The position numbers and the translations under genes are program-made. From Chlamydoabsidia padenii (Eukaryota > Mucoromycota > Mucoromycetes > Mucorales > Cunninghamellaceae), in assembly GCA_025330725.1 (NCBI GenBank), contig JAIWND010000021.1:434001-498000 (forward strand): a stretch of 64,000 nt of DNA, in the 5' to 3' direction. The notes beneath the pieces were generated by a model, which saw only the letters and a list, made by a program, of their open reading frames with translations, did not search any database and was not told where the DNA came from. Position 1 is the first letter of the stretch. Every line of letters starts with the position of its first letter. This document shows, piece by piece, positions 57,925-64,000 of the stretch.

Positions 57925-59856
57925 CTTGTCAATAATTAAAAAAAGATGATGGAAAAAGGATGAAAGAAGGTGACAAAAAAGAAATTTTTCAACCTTGTCG
58001 CCTTTCAAACCTTTTTAAAACAGCAAAAGTTCCAACCCCGACTTTGATCTCTTTCCCAGTCTGTCATGGTGTCCGCTTAAACATATTTCGGCCCGAAAAC
58101 CACCGTTCACATAGTATCGGGTACTCATTTTCACCGAGAGAAGGTCTAGTCCATAACACAAACTACTTTTGTAAAAAAGTAATCTTATCTCTATCATTTT
58201 CTATTTCCTTGGGAAAAAAAAAAAAAAAAAAAAAAAAAACGATTTCTTCAAGGAGATTTTCTGATCTGTTCTCCGAAAGTATTGTCGGCGATTGGACTTG
58301 AGGTGATAAAAGTGTCTGGATTTCACATGGGAATCTGTTCAGTCGTCGCTTTTTCTGTGATTGCACAAAGAAATGGTAAGACAGAGAAAGACCTCAATTT
58401 TTTTCAAAAAAGGCTGACTATTCAGGGTGTTATCAAGTTGATATGGCATGACGAGGGAAAGAAACTGCTCTTATTGATCTCCTTTACCACAAGGAAATAA
58501 CAAAAAAAAAAGAAACGGAATTTAAATTGCATGAATGAGAGAATTTGAAAATCAAAAGATTGGAGTGGCCATTCGTTGGATTATAACCATAATATACTAA
58601 ACTATCATGGCCTTTTTTTTTTTTTTTTTTTTGATTTACATCATCGCGTATCTTTTGGTGAGTGCGCATAGCGAAACCCCTAAAAGGTCATGGCATGAAT
58701 CTCTCGATCTATCGGAATTTGAATTTCACCCGCACGGTCCCCCCTGGTTTGCCACGCCAGAAAAGAATGCTTTCCACTTTGTCTTTATATTCCTTGAAAA
58801 AAAAAGAGCAATGATAAGGTTGATCTGGAATATGAAACAAGCATACATTGAATAAGAACCCTTGGTTTCCTTTCCCCCTCCCCAAACGGCAAAACCATGA
58901 GGACAGACTCTGTCCCGATGCATGAAATCTGCCCTCTTTTAACACCCACACTACCTTTAATCATATCCTATTTATTCTTGACTACTTACGTTGTATTTTG
59001 TTTACTGAACCCTGTTGTTCAAAGTGGCAGATGGCAATGACCATGTTTATGAGCACCCTAATGTCGTGTTTTCAATTAAACAGTGGGCGGGATTTGAACT
59101 TTACTTTTACGATTATGCGATTCATCGATGAGCCGAAAGATTCCGTTCTTAACGATATAAACAGTAGTAAGATAATGTCAGTATTATCCATACAGATCGC
59201 TTATGATATATAATATGACAACCCCTTCACCCTGATATGCTTTGATCTTGTTCATGTGTGTCGACATTACAACCCGAAAAAATGGAAATTCAACTGCCGA
59301 TATGGCTGGGTTTGATTGTTTTTGGGAAAACAGGATCTTGTACAAGTTAAAAAAGGATCAGATGAAAAACATGGATGATTTTCCAAGATATAAAAACTTG
59401 TCTATGGAATGAATAAAAGAAAAAGCACCTAGAACATTCATCATGGTAAGAAAAGTGGGCGATTGAAAAGATCAGCACGATTTGAAATGATCCAATCAAA
59501 TGGAGGTGGGGTCACACTCACATTACAATACAAAATATACAGCCACTGAAGCTGCAAATTGACCTTTTTCAAACTCCTCGCCCCTTTTTTTTCTTTTTTT
59601 TTTTGTCTTTTAACACTTTTTTTTGTTTTTCCTCCCCGTCCTTTTTTATTTCCTCCTTTTTTTTCCTTTTTTTTTTTTTTTCTCTCTTTCACTTTTGTAC
59701 TCTTCTCTTAACCTTTATAATCTTACCTCTTATATTGATACTAATACCCACACTCGGCTATTTGCTTTATTACTGTTGGATCCCTTTGACACTTTTATCC
59801 TCATTACACAAATTTTTACTATTTGATCTAATCACTTGACATACCTTGCTTTATTA

Positions 59857-59897
<41 letters not shown>

Positions 59898-59944
59898 CTT
59901 CTCTCTGTCTCCCTCTTACCCTCTTTCTCTTCTCCTTCTTCATA
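57925..59944. other. Long intergenic region, no supported gene
   Basis: The region holds the CYP51 promoter (motif TTCCAACCCCGACTTTG, 58030-58046), motif copies near 58712 (TCGGAATTTGAATTTC) and 59085-59099 (GGGCGGGATTTGAAC), long A and T runs, and a (CT)n tract at 59850-59900. Open frames are short and unrelated to known families. Two of the motif copies are not next to any gene I can find, so small transcripts may be hidden here. Confidence 0.4.
59850..59900. repeat. (CT)n tract in leader of the SWIB gene
   Basis: A run of CTCTCTCT with one interruption lies 45-95 bp before the start codon. Confidence 0.85.
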
Positions 59945-60741
59945 ATGCACTTTGGTAGTCCCTATACTACTATGGATGGTAAGCATAAATATTAAATAAA
60001 AAAATAAAAAAAGAAAACATCAACTCTTTGTATGTTGGGGGATAGTCAACTATTGACTCTAATTAGAATTGGAAATATGGTTAATGCAAGAGGGATAATG
60101 ACCAGCCGGAATGCTACTAACCCAACTTTTTGTTTTGTTTTTTGTCTTTGGTAGATTGGTCGCGACAAAAGCCACAAGCAACCGACAACATGTTTGCAAC
60201 TTCACTTGCTTTACCAGTACAGTCCATTCAATCTCCAGTCACTTCTTCCTCTATTCAAGGTGATGATTCTGGTGCAACTCGTACCCCGACTTCTTTTATG
60301 GATGGACAGATCAACGACTTGTTACCTTATCAGCAATTCCAACAATTTGATGATTTGACAATGAACCACTTGCACCAATCTACAAAGTCGCCATCTCAAT
60401 CATCGGCGTCTCCTCAAAGTCAACACCAGCAACAACAGTTACATCAGCACCATCAAGAGCAAAATCATCCTCACCCTCATCATCCTTATCATTATAATAG
60501 GCAACAACAACAACAACAGCAGCAGCAGCAACATCAACAGGCTATTCAGCAACCTAATTGGGTAGATCAACGTTATCAGCAAGGGTACATGCCTGTGACG
60601 CCAAATTCTGTATCTGTTGGACAACCTACATATTTCAATCAACAGCAGCAACAACAATCTCATCATCAGCAACATCATCATCATCTCCAACAATCTATGC
60701 ATCACCATCACCATCATCAACAACAACAACAACAACAACAA

Positions 60742-60773
<32 letters not shown>

Positions 60774-61974
60774 CCCTCACCCTCACCCTCACCCTCATCA
60801 TCTTCATCACCAGCAACACCGTCAGCAACAACAACAACAACAACAGCAACAACAACAACAACACCAGCAACATCACCACCAGCAACAACAACAACAACAA
60901 CAACAACAACACCTGGCCCAGTATCAGTTCCAACAACAACAACAACAACAACGAGTATTACCACCATCACAACTCATGTCATACCCTCATCATCACCAAC
61001 ATCAACAGCATCAACATCATCAAATGCTACCACAACAACAGGACTTTTTGAATTCCTTAAACTCTCATCAACAATCATTCCATCAACAGTCCCAATACCC
61101 TAATCTATTATCACCACAACAAACAGGAAAGAAAAGGAAGGACATGAACGACTATATGATAGACGGTACAATGGCTGGGCCGATGAAGAAACCTAAAAAG
61201 AAGAAGAAGACTAAAACGAAGGAACCTGAAGACCCCAACGCACCGCCTAAACCAAAACGAAACACTGGTCTCAACAAACCTCTTATTCTCAGCGCGGCTT
61301 TATCGGCTTTGATGGATGGTGAACCTGAAGTAAGTGGACACATTAATAGAAGAAAAAGAAGGAAAAAGGAACATGGGTTAACTCTATTATTACCACTACT
61401 TTAGTTATCAAGACCTGAAATAGTGAAGCGGTTATGGAAATATATCAAGGGAAACGATCTTCAAGACCCCAAAGACAGGCGATATATCTTGTGCGACGAA
61501 AAACTCAGGGCTATATTCCATGTCGACCGGGTCAATAGTTTTGGAATGAACCGGGATTTATCACAACATTTAACCAAGAAGGAAGAAGGAACGGAAGGGC
61601 AACAATCATTATCAACCACTACCCTCACAACAGAAACGGTACCAATAGCAGTACCAACAGCTACATCCTCGGAACCTTCATCGACGTCGTCATCATCAAC
61701 GTCCTCTTCTTCATCATCCTCTTCAGTGTTACTACCTACTCCAGTAACCGAAGATGCATCAATTATAAGTAATATGGCAATCAAGCAATCACCTACAGTA
61801 ACGGCGGATACTCCTGATGATGTAGTGACTCCCCAGGAAGGTGAACATGTCCATGCATTGACGAATAACAACAGCAACAGCAATAGCAACATTAACAACA
61901 TCATCAATAATAACTCTTCCATCACACCTGGCTCTAGTAATCATATCTCTTTATCTACCCCAATTCTACATTGA
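59945..61974 (+). CDS. SWIB/MDM2-domain protein with long Gln and His tracts
   Basis: SWIB domains occur in SWI/SNF subunits and in yeast Uaf30 and Tri1. Three exons, 59945-59978, 60155-61329 and 61405-61974, encode about 592 aa. The N-terminal 330 residues are dominated by Gln and His runs (CAA/CAG/CAC/CAT repeats at 60420-61060). A Lys-rich region with KKPKKKKKTKTKEPEDPNAP precedes the SWIB domain at about residues 385-460: GLNKPLILSAALSALMDGEP, LSRPEIVKRLWKYIKGNDLQ and DPKDRRYILCDEKLRAIFHV. GMNRDLSQHL closes it. The tail is Ser/Thr/Asn-rich. The first exon (11 codons) is inferred from splice signals and frame. A nuclear chromatin or rDNA-transcription role is likely from the domain. The Gln tracts may vary in length between strains. 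Confidence 0.9.
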
Positions 61975-62880
61975 TTCCCATTTTACTTTACATTTCTTTC
62001 CCCCTCTCCCCTTCACTCTAGTATATAGTTTTTTTACATATATTCTTCTTCCCATTTTTACTTTTTGTCTTCCAACTCATGATTTAATTGAAATAACAAT
62101 AGTCTTTTTATTACCATCATTATTATTTGAATAAACAACTAAAACAACCGTTTGTTACCATTTTATTAATGTGCATGAAAAAGGGAACACTGATCTGTCG
62201 TCGGGAATCATTGGATAACTCGAATTTTTCGCTCCATAGGCGGAGAATGAAATATCAGTTAGTATTATGTATACAACTTACCGTTGCCAGCCGAAGTCGC
62301 CCCGCACCCATCCCTCTCAAAGCAGGGGTATTGGCCATCTTCTGATCCAAGAAGTGACCAACAAAAAATAGGATTGAAGCTCAGTGATTCCAGTTGATGC
62401 TTTTAAATGACCATGACCATGTCATCTCAAGGTTTACATTTTCCCTGAGCCAAAATTCTTTATGAACGAAAAATTAAAACTTACTCCTGTGTTATTGACG
62501 TCGGGATTTTAAATCAATTTGAATCATCGAGGAGTATATTCCTCCTCCCCTCTCTTTTAGTTCTTCTTCTCCTTTCTTATTTTTATACTTTATACATATC
62601 AAGGTCTACTAACACATATAGACACAATAATACTGACCTGATGATCATTTAACATGATGGTACGAAAAGTAGTCTATTATAAATGGTCTAATACACAGAA
62701 ATCAAAAGTTGGGTGACTTCAAATCATGATTGTTTTCCCATGGGGTGATCTTCTGTCAGCAATATTCAGGCCAAACTTTATTTCGCACCAACTTTATAAT
62801 GGCACAATCGGTAGGTTTGTTCCAAAAATGGGTAAAAAGTCCCGCCATTTCAACACTACACCCGGTTGAATGAACAAAGA
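61975..62880. other. Intergenic region with blocks similar to 3.2 kb
   Basis: Blocks 62219-62270 and about 62277-62362 match 3191-3242 and about 3272-3333. On the minus strand they include TACTAAC, a gtaag donor and a coding-like HFLDQKMANTPAL. GTCGGGATTTTAAATC (62500-62515), a motif copy, lies upstream in minus-strand sense, as at 3491. Either a tiny gene family or two decayed copies. No complete frame was assigned. Confidence 0.4.
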
Positions 62881-62898
62881 ATTTCAAATCCCGATGTT
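62881..62898. promoter_or_regulatory. Recurrent promoter element upstream of M28 peptidase
   Basis: ATTTCAAATCCCGATGTT ends 85 bp before the start codon. A TATA-like CATAAATACA and a T-rich leader lie between. Confidence 0.5.
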
Positions 62899-62983
62899 AC
62901 GCCCAGCATAAATACACCCGCTTTTTTCATTTTCGTTTTCTCTTTTTTTTTTTTTTTTTCTCTTGCAAAAAATTTGATAAAGG

Positions 62984-64000
62984 ATGAGTGAAGACGAACG
63001 CACTCCCTTGATCAATAATAATAATAATAATAATAGTATCAGTCAACAACCACCCACTTCAAACTCATTCTGGAATCTTCGAAATGGAATAAACAACAAA
63101 ACCAAGACACAAAACCGTACTCTGAAAATATATGGATTCATCTTTGTCTTCCTCCTTGCACTTGGGGGTTACTCTACATGGTTACAAACACTCATGCCAG
63201 TGCCTCTTGGTGATGCCGAAGCTGCTCAAACTAATGGATTCCCTGGTATCCATGCTTACAATGAATACTTGACTCGATTCTATGCTCCTCATCCTTCCAA
63301 TAGTCGCGAAAACGAACGTATCAAGAATTGGATTGTTGATTTGTGCGGTGAACTTAAAGTCAAGGCCGAAGCCAATGGTATCCAAGTGGAAACTGTGGCA
63401 GATGATCCTACCAAAATTACACTTCCTCAAAACTGGTTTACTAAAGGTAAATAACCAAAGTAAATGAAAAGGATACATAAAAACTCATACTCTTTTATCT
63501 TTATGTGACAAATAGGTGAACAATGGGTTGTGGATTCTCGTAATGTTATTGTAAAGCTCCATGGCTCTGATCCCGAACTCAAGAAACAAAGCATCTTGGT
63601 AAATGCCCATTATGGTTCGTGAAAAAAAAATGAATGGATCAATGAAGGGAAAGAATACTAACTAGTCAACTTTTTTTATATACTTCCAATAGATAGTGTG
63701 GCTACAAGCAATGGGGTAACGGACAATGGTATGGGTGTCAGTGTCACTTTGGAATTACTTCGGTATTATGTTGATCATCCTCCAAAGCATACTTTGATCT
63801 TTTTATTTAACAACATGGAAGAAGGTGGCTTGATTGGTGGACATATCTTTACCAAACATCCTTGGTTTGACTCTATCAAAACCTTCATTAATCTCGAAGG
63901 TGGTGGCGCTGGTAAGATTATGAGAAGGGGAGGTAGAGAAAAAAGATATTATCACAGTAAACTCACTCCAATGTCTCTTTTTTTTTTGTGGTGTAACACT
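62984..64000 (+). CDS. M28-family zinc metallopeptidase, membrane-anchored (Pff1-like), 3' end beyond window
   Basis: Three exons are visible: 62984-63446, 63516-63614 and 63693-63911. A fourth intron begins at 63912 and the rest lies beyond the window. The N-terminal cytosolic part (ERTPLINNNNNNN) precedes a membrane segment, LKIYGFIFVFLLALGGYSTW, at about residues 48-67. The peptidase domain then begins: NVIVKLHGSDPELKKQSILV, NAHYDSVATSNGVTDNGMGV (the HYDS and TDN zinc ligands), and FLFNNMEEGGLIGGHIFTKH with the catalytic EE. FINLEGGGAG follows. This order fits the fungal vacuolar membrane protease Pff1, an M28 peptidase with several membrane helices. The end of exon 2 uses a gttcgt donor, unlike the usual gtaag, but the protein blocks require it. 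Confidence 0.88.

Noticed and set aside
60439..60951. 170-codon minus-strand frame made largely of Leu, Met, Arg and Val
   Set aside because: It is the mirror of the CAA/CAG/CAC/CAT tracts of the SWIB gene; such antisense frames lack stops by composition and show no domain.
60558..61103. Thr/Ser/Pro-rich plus-strand frame
   Set aside because: It is a shifted reading of the same Gln/His repeat tract; the Gln/His frame joins to the SWIB domain and has proper splicing.
62127..62345. Plus-strand frame containing NFSLHRRRMKYQLVLC, similar to a translation near 3193
   Set aside because: The plus frame is broken soon after in the 3.2 kb copy; conservation fits the minus-strand reading better, with synonymous-looking changes and splice-like signals.

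Overview
The window is nuclear DNA of a filamentous fungus, most likely an early-diverging one (Mucoromycota, probably Mucorales). Genes are interrupted by many short introns (about 50-120 nt) with GT..AG ends and TACTAAC-like branch points. Intergenic DNA is AT-rich, 5' leaders are pyrimidine-rich, and AATAAA-like poly(A) signals follow the genes. The gene set is eukaryotic and fungal: lipin, mitochondrial phosphatidylserine decarboxylase, RAD50, a Dnf-type flippase, class V myosin, Ste12 and CYP51. The genus cannot be fixed from the sequence alone. I see no tRNA, rRNA or CRISPR.

Layout. 0-11.2 kb: lipin, a small PPxY membrane protein (minus), phosphatidylserine decarboxylase, a small CaaX protein, a forkhead factor (minus) and a Golgi-type nucleoside diphosphatase. 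11.5-13.8 kb: a repeat island. Tandem units of about 236 bp and a second repeat flank an open but 5'-truncated Fanzor (eukaryotic TnpB-like, RNA-guided nuclease family) reading frame. 14.7-33.4 kb: ribosomal protein eS25 (minus), an 87-residue three-exon gene, a short putative secreted peptide, RAD50 (17 exons), a bZIP factor, a P4-ATPase, a SMI1/KNR4 (SUKH) protein and a single-pass membrane protein. 33.9-40 kb: class V myosin (15 exons). 40.4-43.6 kb: a second repeat island carrying the same two repeat families, without the Fanzor. 43.7-64 kb: an AzgA-type purine permease, a four-helix membrane protein, a flavin monooxygenase, N-myristoyltransferase (minus), Ste12 (minus), a fasciclin protein, CYP51 (minus), a Gln/His-rich SWIB protein and the 5' part of an M28 peptidase that runs off the right edge.

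The genes are ordinary chromosomal neighbours and form no operon. Several share a theme of membrane lipids (lipin, PS decarboxylase, flippase, CYP51) and of secretion and polarity (GDPase, myosin V, NMT). The most interesting signals are (1) the Fanzor remnant whose start codon is supplied by a dispersed repeat; (2) a recurrent, partly palindromic promoter element with core TCAAATCCCGA (reverse TCGGGATTTGA), often about 30-120 bp upstream of start codons of unrelated genes; (3) the tandem repeat family shared by two islands about 29 kb apart; and (4) a pair of short related blocks near 3.2 kb and 62.3 kb that look like decayed or very small genes. Exon boundaries were placed by hand from splice signals, reading frame and protein-family continuity; no alignment was run.
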